Assembly: GCA_963763215.1 (NCBI GenBank)
Contig: CAVXNX010000006.1
Location: 100,743-164,742, forward strand
Source: DASQZK01 sp963763215
GTDB taxonomy: Bacteria; Bacteroidota; Bacteroidia; Bacteroidales; GCA-2748055
Direction of reading: 5' to 3'
DNA: 64,000 nucleotides
Below, piece by piece: positions 48,158 through 57,748 of the stretch. The position numbers and the translations under genes are program-made. The notes under the pieces were generated by a model. The model did no database searches, was not told the DNA's origin, and saw only the letters and a list, made by a program, of their open reading frames with translations. Every line of letters starts with the position of its first letter. Positions within the stretch are counted from its first letter, which is position 1.

Positions 48158-49390
48158 ATGAACGAAGAACGTCTATCGTCAAGTCTAATTAAACTTGAAG
48201 ATTATTGTGCCAGAGAGCAATACAAAGGTTGGGACCCTTTCGATGGCTTAAATTCAAGGGTTTTCCAAGCTCTCCCGTTACTTAAAAAGTGGGATCTTGC
48301 CAGACTGGTATGGTTGCAATCTTTCAAGCGAAATCCTTTAAATCTGAGAAAGTTGTTTTTGGTACCCAAAGAATTTAATTCAAAAGGTATCGGATTGCTT
48401 TTAAAAGGGTATTGCCATATATATAATTATCGGCTACAAACCGATAATCATGTATTTGGATCATCAGAAGAAATAATCTTAAAAATCCGTTACCTGGCGA
48501 ATCTTTTGCTATCGTTGCAGTCAAAAGGTTTTTCAGGTGCTTGCTGGGGATATAATTTCGATTGGCAGGCCAGACGGTTATTTCTTTTTCCCAAAAATAC
48601 TCCGACAATAGTTGCAACGACATTTTGTGCCACGGCTCTTTTTGACGCTTTTGAAGTGACAAGAGATCGTGAATATCTTGATATTGCACTTTCTTCTGCG
48701 GATTTTGTGCTCAAAGATTTAAAGCGTACCCATCGCGACGGAGGTTTTCTTTTTTCTTATTCACCCTTCGATGGAAATTCTACTGTGTATAATGCCTCAC
48801 TGATGGGAAGTAAATTATTGAGCTATTGCTTTCATTATACAAATAGAGAAATTTTAAAGACTGCTGCCCAAAAAAGCGTCATGGCTTGCGTCAGAGCTCA
48901 AAATAATGATGGCTCTTGGTACTATGGCGAACTTCCGATTCAAAAATGGATTGATAGTTTTCATACTGGTTATAATATTGATTGTCTTACCTCTTACCAG
49001 GAACTAACTGGTGACCATATTTATTCAGGAGCTATTGAAAAAGGTTTTGATTTTTATATTGGGAATTTCTTTCTGCAAGACGGTACACCCAAATATTACC
49101 ATAATAAAATATATCCGATTGATATTCATAGCCCGGCCCAGTTTTTTATAACCCTTGGTCATCTAAATTTAATCCCTGAATACAAGCCATTTGCTGAAAA
49201 GGTACTGAACTGGACAATATCCAATATGCAAAATAGGGACGGTTATTTTTACTACCAGATAAGGAAAAAATTCAGTTCAAGGATCTCCTATATGCGATGG
49301 AATAATGCTTTCATGTTTTATGCACTATCATATTATCTGCTTAAAGCAAGGGATGGAAAGTACAATCATAAATGGATTCAAAATTTGTAA
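48158..49390 (+). CDS. Predicted alpha/alpha-toroid protein of the polysaccharide locus
   Basis: This intact soluble 410-residue protein is rich in paired helices with aromatic loops (GYNFDWQARRLFLFPKNTPTIVATTFCATALFDAFEVTRDREYLDIA, DGGFLFSYSPFDGNSTVYNASLMGSKLLSYCF, NDGSWYYGELPIQKWIDSFHTGYNIDCL). This looks like the (alpha/alpha)6 toroid of glycan-processing enzymes and terpene-cyclase-like folds. Homologues that I recall in capsule loci often carry unreliable names. It has no signal peptide, so it acts in the cytoplasm. Its stop overlaps the WecG-type gene by 38 nt. Function unknown. Confidence 0.6.
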   Translation: MNEERLSSSLIKLEDYCAREQYKGWDPFDGLNSRVFQALPLLKKWDLARLVWLQSFKRNPLNLRKLFLVPKEFNSKGIGLLLKGYCHIYNYRLQTDNHVFGSSEEIILKIRYLANLLLSLQSKGFSGACWGYNFDWQARRLFLFPKNTPTIVATTFCATALFDAFEVTRDREYLDIALSSADFVLKDLKRTHRDGGFLFSYSPFDGNSTVYNASLMGSKLLSYCFHYTNREILKTAAQKSVMACVRAQNNDGSWYYGELPIQKWIDSFHTGYNIDCLTSYQELTGDHIYSGAIEKGFDFYIGNFFLQDGTPKYYHNKIYPIDIHSPAQFFITLGHLNLIPEYKPFAEKVLNWTISNMQNRDGYFYYQIRKKFSSRISYMRWNNAFMFYALSYYLLKARDGKYNHKWIQNL

Positions 49391-50052
49391 TGTTTCATCG
49401 CGAGCATCATTAATCGAGTATGCTTTCCGGGTGAAAAGGAGTCTGATTGCGATTAATGCCGAAAAAATTCTTCGGTCTGATGATCATATGAAAAAAATCA
49501 TAAATGAAAATATTGGATATTCAGATGGTTATGGAGCTGTACTGGCTCTAAAAAAAGAAAGGGTTCAGAGAGGCCATTAAGATACCTGGATGTGAATTGT
49601 GGCTCGATATTATAAAATCCCATTGTTATGAAAAATCGTTCTACCTTGTCGGTGGTAGTCAGGATGTTATTGAAAAAACCGTGGCGAAACTTAAAATGGA
49701 ATTTCCAGAAATGAAAATTAAAAATTTCCGGAACGGATACAATTTGGATACTGAAGAAAAGAAGATTTTAATAAATGACCTTAAAACCGTATTGCCGGAC
49801 GTTGTATTTGTAGCCTTAGGTTCGCCCAGACAGGAATTACTTATTGAAGAATTATATCAACATTATCCATGTATTTACCAGGGGTTGGGTGGCAGTTTTG
49901 ATGTATATACAGGCTATGCATGCCGTGCACCAGGCTGGTGGTTACGGAATAATCTTGAATGGGCATATCGGCTAATAAATCAACCCTCCAGAATTAAAAG
50001 ACAGATACATCTTATCAGATTTCTTTGGTTGCTTATGCTAAACAGATTCTAA
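49353..50052 (+). CDS. WecG/TagA/CpsF-family glycosyltransferase (one frameshift)
   Basis: This GT26 transferase has about 233 residues. It starts at the ATG 49353, inside the end of the preceding gene. It shows SLIAINAEKILRS, SDGYGAVLALKK with the catalytic aspartate region, then a frame change near 49560 restoring KGFREAIKIPGCELWLDIIK. It continues SFYLVGGSQDVIEKTVAKLKMEFP, FVALGSPRQELLIEELY and YQGLGGSFDVYTGYACRAPGWWLRNNLEWAYRLINQPSRIKRQ, the classical C-terminus. It usually adds the second sugar to the undecaprenyl-linked intermediate made by a WecA-like enzyme; one such gene is at 55.5 kb. Confidence 0.9.
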
Positions 50053-50074
50053 AAGGGTAAGCCATGTTCACGGA

Positions 50075-53000
50075 TCAGTCTATTATGATTTTTTTTGTAA
50101 GAAGTGATTCCCCGCACTTAATGAATAAAACATAAATACCCGATTTCCTCTTCGCTAAATCAATATTTTTTTTTGTTAATCCTTGTTCCATCGACCCGCG
50201 ATAAATTTCCTTTCCAGTCATATCAGTAATCATTATTTCACTTCTTGTGTTCTGAACGGGGCTGTTTAGTTCAATACTAAAATGGCCCTCGTTAGGATTC
50301 GGATATAGTTTGATATTATCTGTAACTATGTTCTTATTGGCAGTAAATGCCACTTCGAAAATGTAAGGCGCTGAAACTGCGGAGCCATTGGAATTGTCCG
50401 TAGCAACAGCCGTAATGGAATATTTCCCTGTTTCAAGGTTGTTTAACGTATAGTTGAAAGGGGGTGAATCATCTTCGTAGAGTTTTATCGAATCACGATA
50501 AAACTCAATCTTGGTTACTTCACCATCAGGATCTGATGCTATAGCATCAAGAGTAACCGAACTATGCAATTCAAACTTATCACTCTTCCTTCGACGTGAT
50601 ACAATTTCAACAACAGGGGGAAGATTGTCTTCCGACTTACCATTATATACAGTAATTGAAACCGGTGATGAAGTGCTTTGAGCATTACGATTATCCGTAG
50701 CAACAGCTTTTATTTGGTAATTCCCTGCACTTAAATTATTTAAGGCTAAAGTAAATGGAGCTTGTGTCATTGCTCCAATTTTATTGTTTCCGGCATAGAA
50801 TTCTATAAGTGCCACAGAACCATCAGGGTCCATAGCATTGGCCATAAAAGTAATATTTGAATTGGCTTTGAATGAGGCTTTATCCAATGGAGAGATGATC
50901 TCTACGGAAGGTGGAACATTTATACACTTATTGGTCACAGGCTTATTATTGATGTTGTCTGCTAAACCAGATAGGACCCCCTGCAAAGGATTATTGGTGG
51001 GTTTTAAATAAGATACCATTATTGTATCTCCATTGAATACAGGGCTGGAAAGTGTAAGCAGAACTTGTTGCCCTGAAATTGATACTTGCCGTACGCTACG
51101 AATAGTTGAATTTACCTTAACTGAAAATGCCGTAGTGGGGGGGGCAATTTTGGCAAGCGCCATATCGTAATACATTTGTAGAACTAATGGCGTTGCATTT
51201 TCTACCGACGAATTTACATACTGAGGGTTTGCTGCTTTAACATTATTGGTGACACTCCTGGCACTAAATGAAGCGACTTGTCCCCCTAAAGAAGTTTGTA
51301 ACGGATTCGTGGCTGTTTTTGTATAAGCTACAATAATTGCATCCCCGAAAAAAACAGGGCTAGACATAGCTAGTAAAACGCTGCTGCCTGAAACATTAAC
51401 TCCTAACACATTTCGTACAATTGAGTTAACTCTTACAATAAAGGCAGAAGCAGCAGGCACAACATTGGCAAGAGTCAGGTCGTAATTCATTTGTAAAATT
51501 GATGGCGTTGCATTTTCCACGGATGAACTGACATATTGAGGATCGACAGCTTTTATGTTATTGGTTACATTCCTGGCGCTAATCGAAGTAGCTTGTATAC
51601 CAGAAATGGATTGGATTGGATTTGTAGATGACTTATTGTATGCAACAGTGACAACATCGCCCTGAACTACCGGGCTATAAAGTTTTAACAGTACACTGGA
51701 CCCTGAAATTGAAACCGAGTTGACAGTTCTTACCCCTGAATTAACCCGCACAGTAAAGGATGAAACAGGAGGTACTTTGTTAGCTAGGGTCTGGTCGAAG
51801 ATAATGTCCAATCTATCGGGTGTGCCATCAGCAATAGCTGAGCTGACATAATTTAATGTTTGAGTTGTTGCAGATTGATATTCAATCGCCCCAATATCTG
51901 GCATTCCTGATATTGGCCTGTCTAAAAAATCAGTCGTTAATCCGACATCTTTTCCTGCATTGATGGCAGGTGAACCGGTCTTAAGTGAGAAATCAAACGG
52001 AGTGCCTCCAACTAAGATTGGATCTTGCTTTATATTGTTGACTTGGGTCAAATGTGTTATATACTCCCCCCCCTGATAGAATATATCATTATCATGTGCC
52101 GGACTCCCGTACATAATATTGTTTTCATCATATAAATAATCAATATTTCCAAGCGGGCTTCCTTGCGTAATTAGTATAGGCGCTGAGTAAAAATTCATGA
52201 TTATATTATTCACTATACGAATATTAGTAGTCGGTCCCTTGATGCTGTTAAAGCATATTCCGGCATAAGGTGGATTTGCTTCTGCTGCCTTGATCGTATT
52301 ATTATAAATATAGATGTCCTTGAAATAGGATGTACTCTGTGTGGTTTCAAGAAAAATGGCATAGGACCATTTTTTGTAGACATCACCGTCATCTTTCCAT
52401 CCTACATTCTCAAATAGATTGTTATTAACCCGGATTCTTTCCTGATGGTCGGTTGCATTAAAGGTGATGCCGAATGTTACCCCAAAAGGAAAATTCTCAA
52501 AATGGTTCTTTTCTATTATGACATCTTCAACCAGAGACTCAAGAGTAATTCCAATAATATTAGGTTCTTGCTTCGGCTGTAATTGGCTAATCGAAAAGAG
52601 ATTGTTATGTATCCACCAGGAATAAGCATAGCTTCCTTTCGTATTGGTATTCCCTCCAACATCAATGGGTTGAGTTCCTCCATAAAATTTGTTGTTGTAT
52701 ACTTCAAAACCCCCTGTTACATTCCATGACTCAATGTGGAAATTCCAGTCATTTCCGTTACCTTCAGGTTTATATGAGATGTTATTGTAAAATTTTAATC
52801 CCTGGTTATAGCCCTCTTTTGCATCTAAAATATTATTATTCATTCCGGCAGGAGCTCCCGTTTGCCTTAGGGTGTTATCATGAATGAGTAACCCTTTTTG
52901 ACCGGTAACAAGAACATTACCACCTCCGTGTTTTGTAATAAAATCCCATTGTATTGCTCCATCTACTTCATAGGCCGAATTTGAACAATCTGTAATTGTA

Positions 53001-53548
53001 CAATTATATAATTGATTGCCTGTTGAATAAATGGTGGGTTTTGTGTTGTAGCTATATCCGCCGGCCTTCCCGTTGAATTGAACAGCACTAAATTTGAAGT
53101 CTAATAATTGTACAGTCATGTATTTTCACATCACTACGGCATTTAACGTAAATACAGTGATATGCAGCCTTTGAATTCCCATCGAGATACAAATTACTAA
53201 TTGATTGATTACCAGCGGACCCTTCATTCGCGGAAACCAGGCGTATGCATGCATCGGTGTAATCTGTTGATATATGGCTGAAAAAAATATGAGAAGAATT
53301 TCCTTCACCTTCTATACTAATTAAAGGAGCTAAATTGCAGTTTTTTGTCTCTGTGTATATGCCTGCTTTGATGTGTATTATGTCGCCTGGTTTAGTAACC
53401 CGAGTACAGGCATAGGAAAGGGACAACCATGGATCATTAATCGTGCCGGAATGATCTAAACCATCATTTCCATTTGTGGATACGTAGTAGGTTGTAGCTT
53501 AGCAATAAACGGGAAAAGCAGAAGTAGTATAATCAGCAATCTTTTCAT
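50075..53548 (-). CDS. Very large beta-helix/SwmB/Ig-like surface protein with T9SS tail (two frameshifts)
   Basis: This secreted protein has about 1155 residues, on the strand opposite to the locus. It begins at ATG 53548 with a signal peptide (MKRLLIILLLLFPF). It then has the right-handed beta-helix start YVSTNGNDGLDHSGTINDPWLSLSYACT, with frame changes near 53480 and 53105. The helix runs through many N-N-x-F/I coils (to about 51880). Three SwmB-like repeats follow, each with YV-SS-(V)-ENATP and a SP-V-x-x-G-D turn, then two Ig-like domains (DPDGSVALIEFYAG, DPDGEVTKIEFYRD). A type A sorting domain (LYPNPNEGHFSIEL) ends it. It could bind or cut the polymer at the cell surface, like polysaccharide lyases of this fold. 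No catalytic residues can be assigned by eye. Confidence 0.82.
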
Positions 53549-54070
53549 GTTAACAACTAAATAGTTTAAGATCAGCCTCGTCTAGAGCTTATTAATAAGT
53601 TACCGTCCCGGCCTAATTATTAATTTCATTCATTGTTCACTATCTACAACCAAAAAGGTTGTTCATGTTACATGAAAAGTTGCCTGAGATATCTGGTTTA
53701 AAAAATTTTAGATGTCCTTTAAAACATCTAGCTCATTAAACGGAAAACTCGTCAGGCAACTTTTCCTCCAAAAATTTTGATTAAGGAGGTTTTTTTGTTG
53801 ACAAGCGTAGTCTATTAAACGTTAAAATTTTTTTAATGTTATATCTAGGCTCTTTTTTTTTTAAATATTTTGAAAGTGCAATCCTTAACAATTTGATTGT
53901 AAATGCCAAGTGTTGGTCAACCTATTCAAATTGGATTAGAGGCCGGAATTATGTCTAACATTCCAGCTGCTGATTTTAGATGATATAATTCCATGCTATC
54001 AGTGAGAAATTTTTATAGTGATGCGAGGATTGAATTAATAATCTAATTATCAACGATATATCAAAATATA
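53549..54070. other. Structured intergenic region between divergent genes
   Basis: About 520 AT-rich bases separate the large surface protein and the aminotransferase-like gene. Besides the hairpin set at 53646-53765, an AAGGAGG-like sequence is seen at about 53784 with no gene after it. I see no clear TAnnTTTG promoter. Confidence 0.5.
53646..53765. repeat. Cluster of three nested and adjacent inverted repeats
   Basis: First, ACAACC-AAAAA-GGTTGT at 53646-53662. Second, TTCATG-TTA-CATGAA at 53662-53676. Third, a nested foldback with perfect 14-bp outer arms GAAAAGTTGCCTGA (53674-53687) and its complement (53752-53765), intermediate arms GTTTAA/TTAAAC, and inner arms TAGATGT/ACATCTA. Together they form a highly structured 120-nt block upstream of the large surface-protein gene. 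Confidence 0.65.
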
Positions 54071-55024
54071 ATGAGAGAGATAGGCGGATACTTCCAACTT
54101 GAATTCAAAAAGGGGAATTCGTTCCATCCTAATGCGATTGCCTTAAATACTGCCAGAAACTGCTTTGAATATATCCTTAGAGCAAAGAGTATTAAAAAGG
54201 TTCTTATTCCTCATTACACTTGTGATGTGATGCTTGAACCTATTAAAAAACTGGGTGTTGACTTTGAATTTTATAATATTGATTCCAACCTTGAACCGAT
54301 TTTATCCACGGATAATCCGAAAACAATTCCCGTCCTTTATACAAATTACTTTGGTGTAAAACAGGCCTTTATTGAAAAAGTGTCCGTTGAAACTGAAAAC
54401 CTGATCATTGATAATTCCCAAGGGTTCTATTATCCGAAGGCAGGTAATAAGGATACCTTTTATTCCGCCAGGAAATTTTTTGGCGTACCAGATGGAAGTT
54501 ATTTGTTTACCCACAAATACCTTCCTGCTGAAGAAATCGATGTGGATACCTCTTATCAAAGGATTTCACATCTTATAAAAAGGATTGAATTAGGATCGAA
54601 TGTGGCCTATAAGGATTTCCTTGAAAACGATTTTACACTCTACAACCAGCCAATGAAACATATGTCGAAATTTACTCAAACTGTACTGGCCAGCATCGAT
54701 TACGATTTATCAAAAATGACAAGGGAAAGGAATTTCCTGTACCTGCATAATCTCCTGGCCACCAAAAATGAGTTTAATATCAACCTTGATGCACTATCAG
54801 GTCCTATGTGCTATCCTTTTCTTTTTAAAAAAAGCGGACTTAGAGCGGCACTTCTTGAGAATAAAATTTATGTACCCTTCCTTTGGAAGAACGTATTTGT
54901 AACAACAAGGAAAGGAGACTTTGAACGGTATCTCGCAGATTATATGTTTTGTTTGCCTGTAGATCAGAGATATGACATTGATGATCTGAAATACATTCTT
55001 TCGGTTCTGAACCGTTTTCTTTAA
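54071..55024 (+). CDS. DegT-like PLP-dependent aminotransferase homologue
   Basis: This intact 317-residue protein has a shortened DegT/DnrJ-type fold. It has ALNTARNCFEYILRAKSIKKVLIPHYTCDVMLEPI (matching the cofactor-phosphate region), the strand TIPVLYTNYFGV, IIDNSQGFYYP (the PLP-stacking D-x-x-Q segment) and the Schiff-base lysine K135 in FYSARKFFGVPDGSYLF. It is shorter than typical sugar aminotransferases (about 370 residues). It probably makes a second amino sugar or modifies a precursor of the polymer. It lies outside the main co-directional block and may have its own promoter. Confidence 0.72.
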   Translation: MREIGGYFQLEFKKGNSFHPNAIALNTARNCFEYILRAKSIKKVLIPHYTCDVMLEPIKKLGVDFEFYNIDSNLEPILSTDNPKTIPVLYTNYFGVKQAFIEKVSVETENLIIDNSQGFYYPKAGNKDTFYSARKFFGVPDGSYLFTHKYLPAEEIDVDTSYQRISHLIKRIELGSNVAYKDFLENDFTLYNQPMKHMSKFTQTVLASIDYDLSKMTRERNFLYLHNLLATKNEFNINLDALSGPMCYPFLFKKSGLRAALLENKIYVPFLWKNVFVTTRKGDFERYLADYMFCLPVDQRYDIDDLKYILSVLNRFL

Positions 55025-55530
55025 ATAGCTTTTCTGATATAACTACCCAAACTCTATTGAATTTTCCATCTTTAAATCAGACACCAAAGAAGAATTTTTG
55101 CCCCCTTCTAACAGACAAAGAGAACCAAATGTTCTATTAAAATTACAATAGGGAAAATATGATTGTCATCTGCAGCCTCAAGATGAGTGTATTACAACCA
55201 ATGTAAAATTAATCATGGTACATTCACCTGAATGGATGATGTTAGAAATTTTGTCATTGGATTTTACCTTTCGTCAAATTGGTAAATTATACTCATAGCT
55301 ATCTTCATCTTTAAAAATAACTGATATTCAGTTATATATCATGACTTCTATTTAGTTACTATTTATAATTAAATAAAAAGGAAATGGTCAATTAACCATT
55401 ACTGTTGTAAATTTATAGGACTGTTTCCCTGGCCTAATAAAACTCTCTCCTTCACAGCCATTCATAAACTGTGAGTAGCAAGGTGCTTATTTAGAGGATA
55501 ATCTAAAAATCAGAATAATCCCCATTAGCA
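55025..55530. other. AT-rich intergenic region
   Basis: About 500 bases without a recognisable gene. The only clear structure is an 18-bp near-perfect palindrome, AATGGT-C-AATT-A-ACCATT, at 55383-55400, a candidate operator upstream of the WecA-like gene. Confidence 0.5.
55383..55400. promoter_or_regulatory. 18-bp near-perfect palindrome, candidate operator
   Basis: The half sites AATGGT and ACCATT surround AATT, with only the C/A pair breaking symmetry. It lies about 130 nt upstream of the WecA-like gene. Its function is inferred only from symmetry and position. Confidence 0.35.
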
Positions 55531-56740
55531 TTGAATCTCCCTTTTGAAATATATCTGACTTCTTTGCCCAGTTGGATGTTACTCCTAATGGGATTTATGT
55601 TGGCTTACGGGCTTACATGCTTGACCATCCCCCCAATTGTTAATATTTCAAATCTCAAAAACCTTTGCAGTGTTCCAAACTGCAGAACCTCCCATGGAAT
55701 TTCCACTCCTACCTTAGGGGGAATTGCTGTTTTTATAGGAGTACTCTTATCAACCATCATTATTTCGGGACCCTACAGTATTGTTGAACTCCGTTACATC
55801 TTCGCGGGTATGATCATCGTATTCTTTTTAGGCATGAAAGATGATATCCTCATTATAGACCCGGTTAAGAAATTAATTGGACAGTTAATTGCAACCGCAA
55901 TTGTTGCAGTACTCGCAGATATAAGGATTACAAATCTATATGGTTTGTTCAACATCGGACAGCTAGATTATCTTTCAAGCATTCTCCTGACAATATTTGT
56001 TTTCATCCTGATTATCAATGGCATTAATCTTATCGATGGCATTGACGGTCTTGCTGCAGGAATTGGAATGATTACAACATCCTCGTTTGGCATTTTATTC
56101 TTGATCCAGGGAAACATTGGATATTCCATTTTTAGCTTTTCATTTGTGGGTACACTCGCAGCATTCTTCTGGTTTAATGTATTTAGGAAAAAATATAAGA
56201 TATTCCTGGGAGATACAGGTTCCATTGTTATGAGGCTTTATTATCGCTGTCCTGGCTTGCCATTTTTTACAATTACCATCGGTTATCAAGGGGGATCATT
56301 CAATGGCCTCAGCCCCAGCTGTTGTATTCGGTATCCTGATCATCCCTCTCTTTGACACTCTCAGAATATTTATCATACGCACCAGGCAGGGTAAATCTCC
56401 GTTTCAGGCAGATCGTCAGCATATACACCACCGATTGCTGCAACTTGGCCTGAGCCACTTTCAGTCTACCATGGTGCTTGTTGGTGCAAATGTATTCTTT
56501 ATTGCCGTGTCATTTGTCCTCAGAAATATCGGCATCATCTGGCTCACCCTTATCATACTCGGGTTGGCATCCGTTCTGAGTTTTGTGGTTATGTCACTCG
56601 TCAGGCAAAAGGAAATCAAAGCACAGATGAACATCAATCCCGATTATTCTTCACCCAGGCTCGTGAAGGATAAGAAGCAGATGAAGGATGTAATTCACAA
56701 AAAATTCATCTATTATTCTTTCCTCCATAATAAAGCGTAG
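55531..56740 (+). CDS. WecA/MraY-like undecaprenyl-phosphate sugar-1-phosphate transferase (frameshifts)
   Basis: The joined protein has about 400 residues and around 11 transmembrane helices. It should start repeat-unit synthesis by moving a HexNAc-1-phosphate or similar group onto undecaprenyl phosphate. Motifs are GISTPTLGGIAVF, FFLGMKDDILIIDP with the metal-binding DD, NGINLIDGIDGLAAGIGMI, the FLGDTGS loop and, after frame changes near 56225 and 56300, the HIHH motif in DRQHIHHRLLQLGLSH. The start is a TTG at 55531 or the ATG at 55576. It is the last gene of the locus, followed by a terminator. Confidence 0.88.
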
Positions 56741-56770
56741 TAATGCTGTCCTCAGATAGGTAAAAAAATA

Positions 56771-56806
56771 AACCCTTGCAAGAAGAGAATTGCAAGGGTT
56801 TTTTTA
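56771..56806. terminator. Bidirectional Rho-independent terminator ending the polysaccharide locus
   Basis: AACCCTTGCA and TGCAAGGGTT form a perfect 10-bp stem around a 10-nt loop, with A-rich sequence on the left and a T-run on the right. It separates the convergent WecA-like gene and the tRNA. Confidence 0.92.
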
Positions 56807-56815
56807 TACTATCCG

Positions 56816-56888
56816 TGAACCTGGAGGGACTCGAACCCCCAACCTTCTGGTCCGTAGCCAGATGCTCTATCCATTAAGCTACAGGTCC
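56816..56888 (-). tRNA. tRNA-Arg (ACG anticodon)
   Basis: The 73-nt cloverleaf on the minus strand has acceptor stem GGACCTG paired with CAGGTTC (one G-U) and a D arm TAGCTTAATGGATAGAGCA. The anticodon stem TCTGG/CCAGA holds the loop CTACGGA (anticodon ACG), and the T loop is TTCGAGT. No CCA is encoded. The ACG anticodon, read as ICG after deamination, decodes CGU/CGC/CGA arginine codons. Its 3' end faces the AT-rich polysaccharide locus. Confidence 0.95.
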
Positions 56889-56943
56889 GGCTGCATTGTT
56901 AAAAATGCGAGCAAAAATAAGTATTTTTCCTGCAATTTCAATG

Positions 56944-57748
56944 TTAACCGGCATAAACATGCACACTATTTTGTGCCGATGGCAGGTAATTGATGCCAAA
57001 CCAGGCGATCATCAAAACCACGAAGGCCAGCGAAAGGACCCATAGCGAACCGCTGACTCTTTTGGGATGCTGATACCTCAGGTGAATATAGATCAGATAA
57101 CCGAGCCAGGTCAGAAAGGCCCATGTCTCCTTGGGATCCCAGGTCCAGTAATGCCCCCAGGCCTGTTTGGCCCATAACGCCCCGAATAGCAATCCCATGG
57201 TCAGAAACCCGAAACCCAGGTAAACCAGATTGTCGGCCAGCATGATCACATTTTCATCGAATCGGAAAAATAATGCTGGTAAAGCCCCTTGAGGGCGACC
57301 AGGGTCGAGACGCCCAGCAGGGCATAGCCAAGGATATAAACCACCACATGCGGGAATAAACCACGGGACTCTGAAGGGCAGGCATCAGCGTCTTGTCGTA
57401 CGTCTCGGGATGGGTCAGGTTGATGATCAGGAAGACATAACGACATCATGATGGCGTAAGCCAGAAACCATTTGTACTTCCATCGCAGAAAGAACAAAAG
57501 GCCGATGCCGGGCAGGAAAAATCCATACCACAGCCTGGTCTCCCCGAGCGTCCGCATCGGCGGGCCGTCCCAGATGGATCCATAATTTGACGATAAAAAG
57601 GGTGAAGGTGATAAGCCCGCCGAAGACCAGCAGGGTCCCGATGACGGAGAAGATTTTCTGCTTCGTTCCGAAATAGACGAGAATGACACCCAGCGAGCCA
57701 TAAAGCTCCGGCAGTGTAGGCATAGGTTGGAAAATCGGTCCAGTTCAT
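56944..57748 (-). CDS. CcsA/ResC-type cytochrome c assembly protein (frameshifts)
   Basis: This inner-membrane heme-handling subunit of system II cytochrome c maturation has about 265 residues. The tryptophan-rich heme-binding motif is intact: WGHYWTWDPKETWAFLTWLGYLIYIH. Histidines flank it in helices such as FIPHVVVYILGYALLGVSTLVALKGLYQHYF. The first part (MNWTDFPTYAYTAG, then YGSLGVILVYFGTKQKIFSVIGTLLVFGGLITF) lies in other frames, with changes near 57700, 57565 and 57350-57440. Its ATG overlaps the stop of the ResB-like gene by four bases. It is needed to make the c-type cytochromes at 19-29 kb functional. Confidence 0.85.

Noticed and set aside
53674..53765. Integron attC site
   Set aside because: The foldback length fits, but the ends read GTTGCC...GGCAAC rather than the required RYYYAAC...GTTRRRY core sites, and no integrase or cassette array is present.
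56816..56888. tRNA-Arg as an integration site for a mobile island
   Set aside because: No integrase is seen and I found no direct repeat of the tRNA 3' end near the left boundary (31.1-31.9 kb). Only the position is suggestive.
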